The translations under genes and the position numbers were made by a program. This document shows positions 1 through 11,300 of a DNA stretch of 64,000 bases, in pieces; within the stretch, counting starts at the first letter, position 1, and every line of letters starts with the position of its first letter. This stretch comes from Ancylostoma caninum (Eukaryota; Nematoda; Chromadorea; Rhabditida; Ancylostomatidae). Below the pieces are notes generated by a model. It did no database searches and was not told where the DNA came from. It worked only from the letters and a program-made list of their open reading frames with translations. The stretch spans positions 1,736,001 to 1,800,000 of the forward strand of contig JBAJFG010000079.1 in assembly GCA_037903475.1 (NCBI GenBank), in the 5' to 3' direction.

Positions 1-45
1 TGACGAAAACGGCTGACTATCATGCACACCCACTGGAGTGTTGCA

Positions 46-290
46 TTCGAAAAAAATTTTTCGAATATTCGAATACTCGAATAATCGAATATTTCGATAT
101 GGCCGAATATTCGAATATTCGAATAAACGAATATTTTGAAACGCCCGAATATTCGAATATTCGAATAAACGAATACTTCGACGTGTCCGAATAATTCGAA
201 TACTTCAACCTCTCGAATATTCGAATTATTCGAATATTCGATCATGAGTTTCGAATATTCGAATATTTCGAATATTTGGGAAGTTGCTCT
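46..290. repeat. Array of palindromic TTCGAATATTCGAA units
   Basis: About 245 bases are built almost entirely from CGAATATTCGAATATTCGAA-like palindromic words separated by short GC-richer spacers such as TTTTGAAACGCCC. The block recurs with a spacing of roughly 50 bases. Because the word is self-complementary, both strands show open frames reading S-N-I-R-I-F-E-Y; these are artefacts. Two related arrays lie at 2290-2580 and 25625-25830. It is low-complexity or satellite-like DNA of unknown origin. Confidence 0.85.
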
Positions 291-2289
291 ATGTTTATCT
301 CGACTGAGTATGCAAAGGGAAATTCTCTGAATAGAACAATTACTCATTAGGTTGCCGCGAAAGCTACTTAGTCACTTCACCACTGTTCACTACTACTTAG
401 TCAAAGTCACTTACTTTTGTATGTTGCTAATTTTTTTTTCGAAACTGAATTGGAATTTTCTGTCCAAAACTTACATAAGGGTTAGTCAATGCTCTACCTA
501 TATCCAATTTGTCCTATCATTCCGTTGCGATTATGACTGAAAACATTGTCACTGACTACAAGCATGTTCAGCTGCTCCTGGTTTGATAACTCAGAAAACG
601 TAGCAACTCAAGGGGTGCCACAAAAGTGAGCGCCTCCTGGAACTGATTGAATAGAATCCGCGTAGTTGTATCCTTGACTTGGCAGAGGACCTCCAGCATC
701 ATCACAACACAGTATTATTTTACCTGCTTCTCCACGGGGAGGCAAGGAAATACGACATGTGGATACCTCATGATCTGAGTGACCGCTAGTTTCAGGTGCC
801 TAGAGTGCGTGCATAAATGCATAAACTTTTTAAGTTTTCAACAGAGCTTTGCTCAGCTAGCCATCTTGGTTACCGGTGACGAGAAGAGGGTTTTTTATGT
901 GATTCACGCAAGGAAATGTGGTTGACTCTTAAGCCAATAACTGCCAAAACTACTGCGTAAACGAGAACTACCTCCTCGGAAAGTACAAAGGAACCATTTG
1001 TTAAAAGCAGCTGCCAAGAAAACTTACTGTTTCGCAGAATAATGATTTCGCTTACATTGTGTAGATGTTTGTTATATTGAAGAAAAAGAATTAACCCGAA
1101 AAGACGTCCAAATATGGCTGAAACTTTCGCGACGTCTAATAAAATAGACAACACTGAATAGTGTTAAGAACCGGTGTTTCGGACCTAATTTCAAATGAGC
1201 CCAGTTCTCAGCTGACGGGTTCAGTATTGGAGCTACTAGCAGTTGCATGAACTAACCCAACCCCAAATCACTGAAGCCTCAAGATATGTACTGTCTTTTT
1301 CACGAATCATGCCACTTGGCCTTCCGCCAAGATGAGGTAAGTCTTGCCACGTTGTTATAGTCAAGACATGTTTTGGCGCGCTTCCAGCTATCGATCGTCG
1401 ATTGATAGCACCAATTTCCATGATTTGGCGTGTGATAAAATGCGCGCTGTGTTGTTAAACAAAACACATTGAATTGCTCTGATTTTTGAAACAGACAGTA
1501 CATAGTGTTGCACTCGTTTCTGTAATGAGTCTGCATAAGTTTTTTTTTTGCTACAGCAACGTACGTAGACTGTTACAGCCATATGATAAGTCAGCATGAG
1601 TTTCTTTCTAGGTACTGAAAACAAATAGGAGCATTTTTAGGAGTTTTTGACTCAGCAAACTAGTACGTCAATATTGTACGTACTTGCTAATCGCTTTGCT
1701 GGGTTTCCATCCAACATCTCGAGATCGTTTCTCAGAAGGGGGCTTTGTATTGTATAAATAAATGAAGTTAATTTCCCAAATTTTGTGCACAGAAGTTGCA
1801 GTGGCATGCTGGTGGTAAGGTTGCAGGATGGGGTTGGAAAAAGTACGATTACTCGAAATGGAGGCGTACAGCCTCCATGGCAGACTAGTATCATAAAGAT
1901 TGAAAATTCCCAGTAAGCTTTTTGCTTTCTGAAGTTCCTTTTTTTCACCAAATTGAAGGTTCAAGACTTGCCACAAGATTGTAGCTATCTGTCTACGTCA
2001 GCAGGTATTCTCAGACAATGTGCGGGTGAACCGCGGTACAAATATCTGGCGTAGGCAACTCTACTCAACCAGGTAGTTGAACGCGGTCATTAAATTATCT
2101 ATGTGGGGTGAGCCTGCAGAAAGTCCGCTGTCAGCCCGCCGAAATGATAATGTGGTGTGCTGACAACGGCAGCAATGCATACTGGCGATGTGTGGGTGAA
2201 ATTTTAGCAATCACAAATTTAGCGACGGTAGGTGCTTGCTGGTGGGACTCGAGAATGATTATGAGAGCGAAGGTGCTGTTGAAAATGAC
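291..2289. other. No supported gene
   Basis: Short open frames occur on both strands, the longest near 94-102 codons at 870-1154 and 1652-1976 minus. None shows a recognisable domain, codon signature or a convincing chain of splice sites. I see no repeat shared with the rest of the window. Confidence 0.5.
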
Positions 2290-2580
2290 TGCTCGATTAT
2301 TCGAATGAGATCTAATATTCGAATGTACCCACCCCGAATATGCGAATATTCGAATAATCGAATAATTAAGAGTTATCGAATAATCGAATATTCGAATAAA
2401 CGAATATTTTAAAAGCGTCGAGTATTCGAATATTCGAATAAACGAATATTTTGAAAGCGCCGAATATTCGAATATTCGAACAATCCGAATATTCTGATTT
2501 TTCGAATATTCGAATGTTTCGAATAAACGAATATTCGAATATTCGAATAATTATTCGAATATTATTCGATTCGGTCAACA
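2290..2580. repeat. Second TTCGAATATTCGAA array
   Basis: It has the same composition as the array at 46-290. The unit GAATATTCGAATAAACGAAT followed by a TTTTGAAAGCG-type spacer repeats about every 52 bases, for example near 2387 and 2438. Frames on both strands stay open because the unit is palindromic and lacks stops in those phases. Confidence 0.85.
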
Positions 2581-2750
2581 CTCTAACACCCACACACATG
2601 AAATGCATATGCATTCCTAATCATAAAGTCCGTTTTTAACGAACTGTCTGTGGGCGGTTCTGATTAGTTGATCCAGACTGTTGCACTAACCGTAGGGTTG
2701 ACGCAACATTTGGTGGCCATAAACACATAATTGACCTTTACATTTTTTAC

Positions 2751-2789
2751 AGGCCTCCGAAAAAAACATTTGGTTCGAAACGTTAGGCC
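2751..2789 (+). ncRNA. Decayed hammerhead-like motif, Penelope-associated
   Basis: The outer stem AGGCCT / AGGCC is intact and the 3' core TCGAAACGTT is present. The 5' core that should read CUGANGA reads CCGAAAA, so this copy should be inactive. Eighty-nine bases after its start, at 2840, an ATG opens the peptide MPRFKN, which is shared with other copies in the window. Confidence 0.5.
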
Positions 2790-2794
2790 ATTAA

Positions 2795-3600
2795 ATAAAC
2801 GAGTACCACTACGTGGAGGTAACAACAGCATATATCATGATGCCCAGGTTCAAGAACCTTATCGCATATGAATGACAGGCAACGGGCAGGTCTAATTTCA
2901 CTACGATTTCCTGTTTCCATCACAGCAGTTCGTTTTCTCACTCGCCTTATTCCTGCAGAGTACCACTGCGGTTTATCATCCCGTTTGCCATTCTCGGTCA
3001 TTACTTTTGCTCAGCTTCGCCACTCGAGACTCGGGAGTTTGAAGGAGCTCTGAGCACATTGCGGACAGTGGCTTGTTTCACGGCTGCTGTGTGGCCGCAT
3101 GTGGATCAATATTTTTTAAGTCTCCTTGTGACACCATTTGATATGTAGCACGCCACTTGCGAGCAGCAGATATCTGGTTAAGTAAGGCAGCCAAGTTTTG
3201 CATGGTTTTCACTGGTCAAGCTAATGTGCTGTGACTGTCGACTGAATATCCTGAAACATCGTTCCATTTACGATTGTGTTGAAGTTACGATACAACAATC
3301 GTCGATGTAACGACAGTACCTAAGCGATTGCTTTGACAGCACACCCTCATCCACTTTGCTCATGAGGCATAGAGTAGATGCATATGCTAGTCATTGCTCC
3401 ATTGCCAACACTCTTATTTGTGAAGAATATATGCCCGACCAATTGAAGATGTTACAACCAAGGCATTCTCTGATCAGGATCGTAACGCGTGCTTTGCTCA
3501 ACCCATACGTAAGCATATCTCTACCGTGGTTTTCAAGCATTTCAGAGAGGACCTGTAGAGCAGAACTACAATATTACCAGCCGGTCTTTGTATCACTTTG
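2795..3600 (-). mobile_element. Penelope-like retroelement relic (RT fragment)
   Basis: The complement of about 3600-3180 gives broken frames that match the reverse transcriptase of the long Penelope-like ORF at 53056. These include a stretch like IRECLGCNIFNWS, then LMSKVDEGVL, and the catalytic block YCRYIDDCC, with an in-frame stop in the LAMGQ region. At 3140-2980 the HxAAVK..TVRNVLR segment that follows the RT can also be read. It aligns base for base with the relic at 30.4-30.9 kb. Stops and indels make it dead. Confidence 0.8.
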
Positions 3601-3782
3601 GGTGACCACTACATGAATGCTGTCATGCCTCGTTTGTTCACGAAGGTTCGGAGGTTTTTTTTTTCACTGACACCCTGCTAGTAGTATCCTTCCTGTCTGA
3701 AAGCCACTCAATATGGATCAAAATGAACCGGCGATATAAGAGATAACGACGATAAGAACGATAAGTATCGATTGCCACATTA

Positions 3783-4150
3783 TTGGGTTGTTACGAAATT
3801 AATTGCCGAAAGGGACCCTTCACTTCAAAGTGTTGTAACTCGGCTCAAAGACCACTTTTTGCATCAGTTTAGCACATGCTCAATTCAATGTGTCCTTCCC
3901 GATAATCCAGCATGGAAAGTCGTAGACTTTTTGAAGGCGATTTCAGCATGCTCCAGACCAGAAATCTGGTGCTGTCGTAGGATTGCATCTCGAGCTCAGG
4001 AAAAGAATAAACAGTAGGGTAATGGTCTGAGGAGTGAGGGGAATAGGAATCAACGCCTTACTGCACCAGTTTTTGCCGGGTGAGTCTTGAAAAGTGAGGC
4101 CTAACGTTAGCCTGGAGTAGGAGAAAACTTGATTCTGTTCGCCACTGCCA
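3783..4150 (-). mobile_element. mariner fragment, transposase C-terminus
   Basis: The complement near 4120 encodes NVRPHFSRLTRQKL, a clear relative of the mariner block DNARPHxxxxTRQKL that holds the second catalytic aspartate. It continues through a decayed Y-SPH-SD-Y segment. At 3783 the sequence TTGGGTTGTTACGAAATT, preceded by TA, looks like the terminal repeat of the same group of mariners, at the right distance beyond the end of the transposase frame. No matching second end was found near 5 kb, so the element appears truncated on its 5' side. Confidence 0.6.
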
Positions 4151-4159
4151 ACCACATCT

Positions 4160-5507
4160 ACAGCAGAGTTTTGAACGTCATCTTGAAATTAGAATACCAG
4201 GACTCTGCTGTCAATGTCTGACTAGGTTGGGGAAGGCTGCAGTGGATCACACTCTTACAGCATCACCAAATTGGTGTGACGCAACCTCCCTAATGTGAAG
4301 ATTTAATTCAGGAAATCTTAGAGATGGGAGGACGTGTCTACCGATGTAGATCTACACTGCCTTTTATCATAGAGGAAGCAAGCTCCAACTATAGTTTATG
4401 TACGGTCTAGAAATGGGTAGTTTTCGGGGCAAAAAATCGAGTTAGAAAAGATGTCACAGAGGGTGTTGACTTCCGTACCTTTTTTGCCATGTCGATTGAA
4501 GTCAAATGTTTCGGAACTGTGCTACAGTGAGCATCCAACCCTGCCCTCAACGTCCACATGTTAGGACACGGTTGAGTTTCCACTGTACTCAACGTCAGAA
4601 AACAACCTGCGGCCACTGCCATGGTTGCCTTGGCGATCAAAACCGACGGAAGAAATATTCGCGAATTCAATAGCCCATTGCTCATTGGGAGGGCGATCCT
4701 AAGCCAAAAACAAATGCAAGATTGGCGCGTTCTCTGACAAAAATTGATCGAGTTTAAAGTCATTAACCATAATCAGCCGAAAATCGCGTTGGCTCATCAT
4801 CTGTTTGCGACTCCATAAAAATCCGCAGGAAAGAGCTAGTCAGAATATTCGAGCAGTTCAAAAGAGCAAGAAAAGCTCCAGTTACATGAGTTCTGCTGAA
4901 GTTGCTCAAACTGGGCAGAAGAGATAAGTTTAGTTGAGCATACTCCGGAACGGCAATTATTTTCATATATCGAGAAATCAACAGGATCCGGTCGTACTGG
5001 TCGCGCTATTCCATTGATGTTCTTGAAATCTGGAAAACTGTGAAAATCTTTTTTGAGGTCTTATTTGATACGGAGACGGACGAGTTTCCCTTCTACTGAG
5101 CTAGAAGAAGCAGAGCTGAGAAATTAGGATTGCACATTAGAATAAGCTTCTCAGCAGTAGCTATTAGCCACTGAACAAGTATTGCCGTGGTGCCGTACCC
5201 TCAGCAAGCTTTTGCTATCGAATGAAGCCTCTCGTCCACTAGCCGAGAATTACAAAATTCTCGGCTAAAAAAAGGCTGCAGCATATGGGGTTTCCGACGT
5301 TCCCGTGAAACTTAAAGAACATCTTTGTGCTCGGCGGCTCGCATATGTTCGAATTATGTTTTTATGCGATGAAGCCTCTCCCCCACTAATCGAGAAATTC
5401 TAAATTGAATTCCGTGACTTACGGGGGTGCATCTTTGCGCTCAGCGGCTCGCATATGTTCGGCTGACATTGAAACCTGGAACAAACTAATGTGACGCACT
5501 GCCTTTG
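4160..5507. other. No supported gene
   Basis: A 118-codon frame on the minus strand (4407-4763) and a neighbouring 72-codon frame (4763-4981) have no recognised domain. A phrase ending in GGCTCGCATATGTTCG occurs twice, at about 5335-5353 and 5444-5462, which suggests a local duplication of about 110 bases. Confidence 0.4.
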
Positions 5508-5730
5508 AGGGCAATCTATACTAGGGTCCTGCGTCGAAATTACGCATCCATTTGCGAAGGATTTTCCATGAGGGCCGGTCAGCGCGGCATGTGTTCTTAA
5601 TGAAAAGAATGTGTGACCACCGCGAGGCCGAAAATGCTTGCCTTTGAGCGGCGATAGCGATGCAGTTCCTCCTATCGTTCATCATATAGACGCCCGCGCG
5701 TTAAGAGCACGAATCTGGTTAGATTGCCCT
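5508..5730. mobile_element. MITE of the AGGGCAATTTATACTAG family, copy A
   Basis: It is bounded by AGGGCAATCTATACTAG on the left and TAGATTGCCCT on the right, which are inverted copies of each other. The interior carries the family landmarks ACGCATCCATTTGCGAAGG, CCGGTCAGCGCGGCATG, CCGCGAGGCCG and ATCATATAGACGC in the same order as the copies at 45.2 kb and 52.7 kb. There is no coding capacity. Confidence 0.75.
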
Positions 5731-6256
5731 TTACGCCTCTGATCTACTCATTCATATAATCCTTGTCGCAACTGCCGGCTGTTGTCACGTCCACCACGAC
5801 CCTGGGGATATTTCAAGGAAGACTGGAAGAGACTCAATCATGGAGACACTGTATTCATCAAATTGTTGAGCGCACTGAATCAAAAAATCAGTTCCAGGAG
5901 CGGCAGGAACAATTTTAACAGTTATCTAAATTGTACTCCCACATGTAGTACAGTAGTGAGTCCAGTAATATTTCCACCAGTCGCTGTCGCGCGACAAGCT
6001 AACCCAGTGTGTTCTGTTGGCTCGACAGATACGGCAGGTCTTTCTTTCGATGTTTTTTCTGCTTTTGTTGACCTGGTAAACAAATCTGAACTGCACAATA
6101 GTGTTCTTGTTGCGAACTCGACATCTCATTGAATGCAGTAGCTAGCATGTGGGTCAAACCTCAAACTTCGTGCAGTAATAGTTCTCTTATTGCTGTGCGC
6201 ATGAGACTCTCGTTTTATTGAATACTGAAGATCTTCCAGCTTTATATACATATGCC
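5731..6256. other. No supported gene
   Basis: A 116-codon plus-strand frame (5782-6132) has no recognised similarity. This is the region beyond the 3' end of the DNase II gene, which reads towards it from the right. Confidence 0.4.
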
Positions 6257-6262
6257 TTTATT
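6257..6262 (-). terminator. AATAAA polyadenylation signal of the DNase II gene
   Basis: TTTATT on the plus strand is AATAAA on the minus strand, 56 bases after the proposed TAG stop at 6318-6320. Its position supports the lysine-rich final exon as the real end of the gene. Confidence 0.6.
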
Positions 6263-6317
6263 TCGGACAGCTTAGTCATCAGAGTTCTTTTTTAATATTC
6301 TAGCTATGAAAACGCTA

Positions 6318-8373
6318 CTACACCGACTTGTTTGACTTTTTGGTTTTCTTGTCCTCTTTGATTGCTTTCGGGGCTTCCTTCTCATCTGCAAATACATATT
6401 TTAGCAATATGTTGCCTACCGAAAACAAGAATCATTAGTGAGCAAGTGCCGCCCTCCTTCGGATGTCCTCGCATTTTATCGATTCCCCAAACCTGGTAAT
6501 GAAATTCCGTCAAAATACCATAAGACACCTCCAAAAGAGGACGGAAACACTTGGCGAAATTCGAGAAAAAAAAAGACAAAAACAACTTGTGAAAAAAATA
6601 GTGTGCGAGAAGTGCGACGAAGCTGATTTTAAATCGATGACCACGATTTCCTGTCATCACAGGGGAGAGCACACCTCTGATTTGAATGGCACGTAGAGGC
6701 TTCGTAAATTTGGAGGCACTACCAACAACTACACAGATAAATTTTCTACAAAACATTACCTGTCTTGCTGCTTACGTCGCAACCGTCGAAGCCAGTTACT
6801 GACTCTCTAAACGTCTTCCATAGAGTACGGTCCTCAATGCACACAGCGCCACCGCCGCGTTTGAATTGTGATTCCTATAACCTCAGAACTCATTTCCCAT
6901 CCAGTAACTCCTGTAACCTCAGAACTCATATCCCACTTACAAGTCACATGCCTGTGGGACATTTATGTCTATTTCCTGTATTCTACTTGCCTATGTGAAC
7001 TATCGTTTCCCAGCTTACCTGTCGGTTCACATCACCAATGCATACAGCGGGTACTTTTTCATTCATTGAGACACCCCACTTTGAGTGATCTTTCGAACTG
7101 CTGAAAGATTTCCCGAGGAGAGCGATATTGTTGACATCATACACCTAAATTCTGAGAGTTACTTCGTTCTAATCATTTCGTGGTTACTCCTGCACTAACA
7201 TTTGCTCCTCCCCCGCATTGACTTCCAACATCTTTAGCGGCTCCATTTCTCCATGTTTCCACTGCCATATCGGTATGGAGGTTTAGCGCAATAAAATCGT
7301 GCCAAAGATCTGGACCATGTTCATTATATAAAAGCGCCCCAAAAAACGTTTGGCACATAGCTGAACATACCCAACTGGAACTTCTTATGTTTGGAGAAAC
7401 CTTTAACTTTCCTGCCACCTAACGTTTCGATGCCACGAATTGTAGTGTAAACTGTGTCGGATCGTTTCAACGACTTCTTGGACACTACGTCTTCGAGTAC
7501 AGGAGCTCTAAATATTAATGAACTTGCAATGGAAAATCTGATGCATACAGCAACTTACAGCAGTTTATGGAAATCAGGGAGATTAGTAATAAATGGTGTC
7601 ACTTGTGCAAACCGCAGATATTCTCCAATATCCTGCAGAAAATGAGCATCAAGGGTTAGACACAGGAAAGATTGCGCAAACTTGCTGCCTGTTTCAGGGT
7701 AGTCGTACCGCTCTTAAACAAATCCTTGCTATAGCAGATTGGAATGCTAAACATTCTTTCGGAATTGAATGACGTACCAGGGGGAGGGTAGTTTGGAACA
7801 CTGTGCAACATCCAAAATCCAACACTTTCGTCGAATAACGCCACCCCTTTGCTATGCCCGCGGTCGCCGTTGACGTGTGTTCCGGGAACGTCGTCATTGT
7901 AAGCGATGCCAAACATCCTTCGCTGGAGACAGGTGTGATTTTGTACATATTTTCGCAACGAAAGTTGTTTAAGAATGAGAAGTTCGATCTAGCGGGTGCA
8001 TGAGACATAAGTGTGTTTAACTTTTTATTATAAATGAATTGAACCTTGTCCATAACATAAATCTGGTTTACAGTAGCTCCAATCGCTGAGTCAGTGCTAT
8101 TGATTGGTTGAGGGCTCAGTTTCCAGCCCTTCTGTGTTGAATCGAAATAAACGAAGCTTCGACCTCTTCGCTCGTCAACGTTAGCGGGATATTTAAGAGC
8201 TGCGAACCTGTATGCACAATTATCTGTGTGGCCTTCTTTACTGCTCACCGTAAAAGGAAGGACCTTTAAACAACAACCAACCAGTCCACATCCTTTCCAT
8301 CCATGTTTTTGCAACCAATTCTTGCCTCGCCAAAACTGGAGAGAAGAATGATTGCTAAGCAGTGCCTCCACAT
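6318..8373 (-). CDS. Deoxyribonuclease II (NUC-1 / DNase II family), 10 exons, 358 aa
   Basis: This is an acid endonuclease that would cut DNA in lysosomes or after secretion. Exons, 5' to 3' on the minus strand, are 8373-8282, 8207-8045, 7922-7778, 7755-7709, 7632-7559, 7507-7371, 7309-7200, 7144-7019, 6874-6760 and 6385-6318. All introns are GT-AG and every phase joins. Residues 1-20 are a signal peptide, followed by CKNMDGKDVDWFAALKYP, the usual DNase II start. The family landmarks are all present: FVYFDS, an NST glycosylation site at 67, AYNDDVP, GHSKG with H108, GFWMLHSVPNYP, VETWRNG, KDHSKWGV with H276, CIGDVNRQ and RGGGAVC. H108 and H276 correspond to the two catalytic histidines, so the enzyme looks active. 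Exon 4 is weakly conserved and its boundaries are the least certain. The last exon adds a lysine-rich tail; an alternative is to read through exon 9 to a TAG at 6746. The length fits the family. Confidence 0.93.
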
Positions 8374-8388
8374 GATCACTAGTTGCTT

Positions 8389-8394
8389 ATTCTG
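8389..8394 (-). promoter_or_regulatory. Probable trans-splice acceptor before the DNase II ATG
   Basis: On the minus strand GCTTTCAG is followed after 18 bases by the start codon at 8373. An isolated TTTCAG this close to the ATG with no upstream exon in phase is the usual position for spliced-leader addition in nematodes. A cis-spliced non-coding exon is the alternative. Confidence 0.5.
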
Positions 8395-11300
8395 AAAGCG
8401 AGTTGCCCTAGAAACACTAGAAACTACAGTCCATCTAAAAACAATAAATTTTGCTCAGAGGGAGGAAATAAAAGTTAGAGTGTTTTGTACTCTATAGTGC
8501 TCTTTGAATATATACTCGCAGGGAATTACACTTGTAGTTTGAACAGATGTAAAATTGCATCCACGACAGAACGATTGTCTATATGTTGTTATAGGATGTA
8601 CCCCATTATTTGAACAAATGACCATAGAACAATCGTTTTTCAGCGCATTGCGTACCCCGCAAAGGTTTCCACCACCTCACTGCTACCCATGTATGGAAAC
8701 CAACACTATCGCGTCACAGCTCTACTGACAGAGATCAGTTTCGAAATGTAATGGATGTAGGCTCGATAGAACCCACCCCTTCGTTGTATTGGTTTCCTGC
8801 TTTTTTTCTCGTTAAACTACACAAAATGCAGATTCAGTGTATTTGAATAGTAAGTTCGTGGGAGTCTCATGAGCAGCAAGCTCAGTATTTTTCAAACAAC
8901 ATCCTCTACCAGACACAGAGCGGCTGTTCAATTACATCTCCGTGCAGAGCCACATTGTTTGAGGCGACTCAATTTTGTAATCCGCGAGAGCAACTCTTGA
9001 ATGGAACTCTCTTAAATGTCGGAGAAAGTTTTAAAAAAGTGTTTGGTAGACGTGTTGAGTTTGCACAAATATAACTGAGTTACCTTTCGTCTTAACATCT
9101 AGGCTATCGTTTTGGCGAAATTTGCTCGGAAGTGTCGCGCGTCCTTAATTTGAAAATCCATCTCCCACTTAGCCATTCGATTTTCCCTGCGAATTGCATA
9201 AGTTAGGTTGGGGTCCGGTGAGAGTTGAAATTTGTAGTATTTCATTTTATTTCTAGAGCAAACAACAGCGAATGATAGTCTTATTGTTCTGTAAACTGCG
9301 CTTTCAGAACGAGGGCCGTCCAAGCCAGAATTGATCTCTCTGAAACGGAGTTGCACTTTTGTCCTTTCAACGATAACACCTTCTCTGTAGGCGTTATGTC
9401 CCTAGCCGCTTGAGCTGCATTTGATCCTCGATTCAAGTCGCACGCTATCAGTTGGCGGACGTCTTCGTTTCTCCCGAAATGGATGGTCGCATTCAGTGCG
9501 GTAAAAAAATAAGGTGCAGCGAATGTTGAGGAACTCGCTTATATAATCCGTAAAGATTAAACGAAGCACGGGCTTAAAAAAATAGTGCGCCTTGCGCATC
9601 GAAGTGAAAAAAAAATCGCAGAAATTTATTTTCCAACACATTGTGTTAATAACAATGTGGTCGGCCGAGTAGAACTTTCACTTCCATCTGCATGGAAAAA
9701 TATTGCCAAACCACCTGTAAGCACTCTGCAATAATTCATAGTTATAAATGAATCAAAGTTGTTAGGCTCCGATGATAATCAAAGACAGCACCCGCTGTAA
9801 TTTTGCTCTCTCAGATTCCACTGTAATCCCAATTTCAGCCCCAACCAATGCACTGACCAATTTTGTCGAATCTCGCTGGAAAGCCGGTGTTCATTTCTCC
9901 CAGTTTAGCGCCTTACAAAAGGCTGGCCGAATTGCGCAGGGTAGGTGTGAAGGAGATGGGAATGAAAGCGAAATTGTCGTGTAGAAAAAGACTGAGTGTA
10001 TACAAAAATACCCATTCATATGATGCGGAAATCCATGGCGTTGAAATTTCTAAACACATCCAATCTCTCATGTCTTGAGAATATCGTTTACGTCGATACT
10101 CTTGAGAATGTCGTTTACATCGATGCAAGTTTTGGAGAGACATTTTGTCAATTGTTTAGGTTCCGAAACATTCAAAACATAGGACATAGGGGAAAATTAT
10201 CGTAGATGCAGCCCTTTATCTTCATTGAAGACAAAACTGTAATGTTTAATGTCGTGGTAATTAAGACTCATTAATGAACCTAAGCGGAAGAGATGGTGCT
10301 TTCTTGTTTCTTGTTTGTTTAAGTGGACACGTTTATCTCGGAATTCTATTATCTGTTGGAAGAGAAGAAGATCTGCTGTGATCAGCATGAAACCATGACC
10401 GAAATTCTACCAGATTCACGTCTTCGAACAACTTCGGATGCCTTTAGTCTCTACTGGATAGGATGGATACAAAAAGGAAATGTTGTTTTCTCTCAACTGG
10501 GCGTTTTCATCCTAGATCAATAATTCTGAAAAAACATCAATATGGCAGTATTGTATTGTATTGTATTAGTATTGTAGGCGTATTGTACAGTATTGTAGGC
10601 GAAGGAAAGCCCTTTTGGCAATTATAGAGCATCGTAGAAGAGTGGCGATGGGACAGAAGAACTGCAACTGGAAGAAGAGCGAAGAGTTATATTAACACCT
10701 AATACATTTGCTAATTATTACTTGCCATTCTCGTCTCGTCTTGTCTCGTCTCTCTCTCGGACTTTCTCCACTCTTTCCCTCCTTTCAGTTGCGCTTCTCA
10801 ATGAAATAATCCTTCGAAATACAAAAAGGCTTCTACTAGTTTGTCAGAAAGCTGTGTGTGGATGAGTACAAAAAGTTGTGTGTGCATTCCTGAGGGAGAG
10901 ATAGTAACCCACTTCCAGTTGCCCCGGGAATAAGCTGTTGCTCCTTTCTTTTAAACATTCACACCTTCTCCTTTCAAGTCCATTCACCGTCTCACAGCTT
11001 CTGTTACAGCGTCACGATCCAGGCTTGCACACATGGTGTCTACAAATTACCTTTGAAATGGTTTCATAGAGCTATGGACTGGGATAGAAGGACAAGGTGG
11101 ACATCTCAACTGCAACATGGCTCCATTTGTATAGTAGTGTTTATACTTCGGTGCAACGCGACCAAGCAAACTGTTCAAATGCGATGGTTCCCAAGTGAAT
11201 GCCGCGCAAGGAGTGATGTGCTAGTTGGCGTTTGCCCTCGCGACACGTCGTCGCCTCCTGTCTATACTTTTTCCTTAAAAACGACGCAATGGGCCAAATT

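Noticed and set aside
20..2639. Open frames rich in SNIRIFEYS on both strands at 20-208 and 2366-2639, and again at 25617-25889
   Set aside because: They arise because the TTCGAATATTCGAA unit is palindromic and stop-free in these phases.
4407..4981. Adjacent minus-strand frames of 118 and 72 codons as a transposase
   Set aside because: No catalytic DDE motif or helix-turn-helix could be read, although the mariner fragment lies just beyond.
7656..8371. DNase II read as a frameshifted, intronless pseudogene from the 225-codon frame
   Set aside because: All apparent shifts coincide with GT-AG introns whose removal gives a complete, motif-perfect protein.
9099..9356. 85-codon minus-strand frame upstream of DNase II
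   Set aside because: No family similarity, no splice context and no start-site signals.
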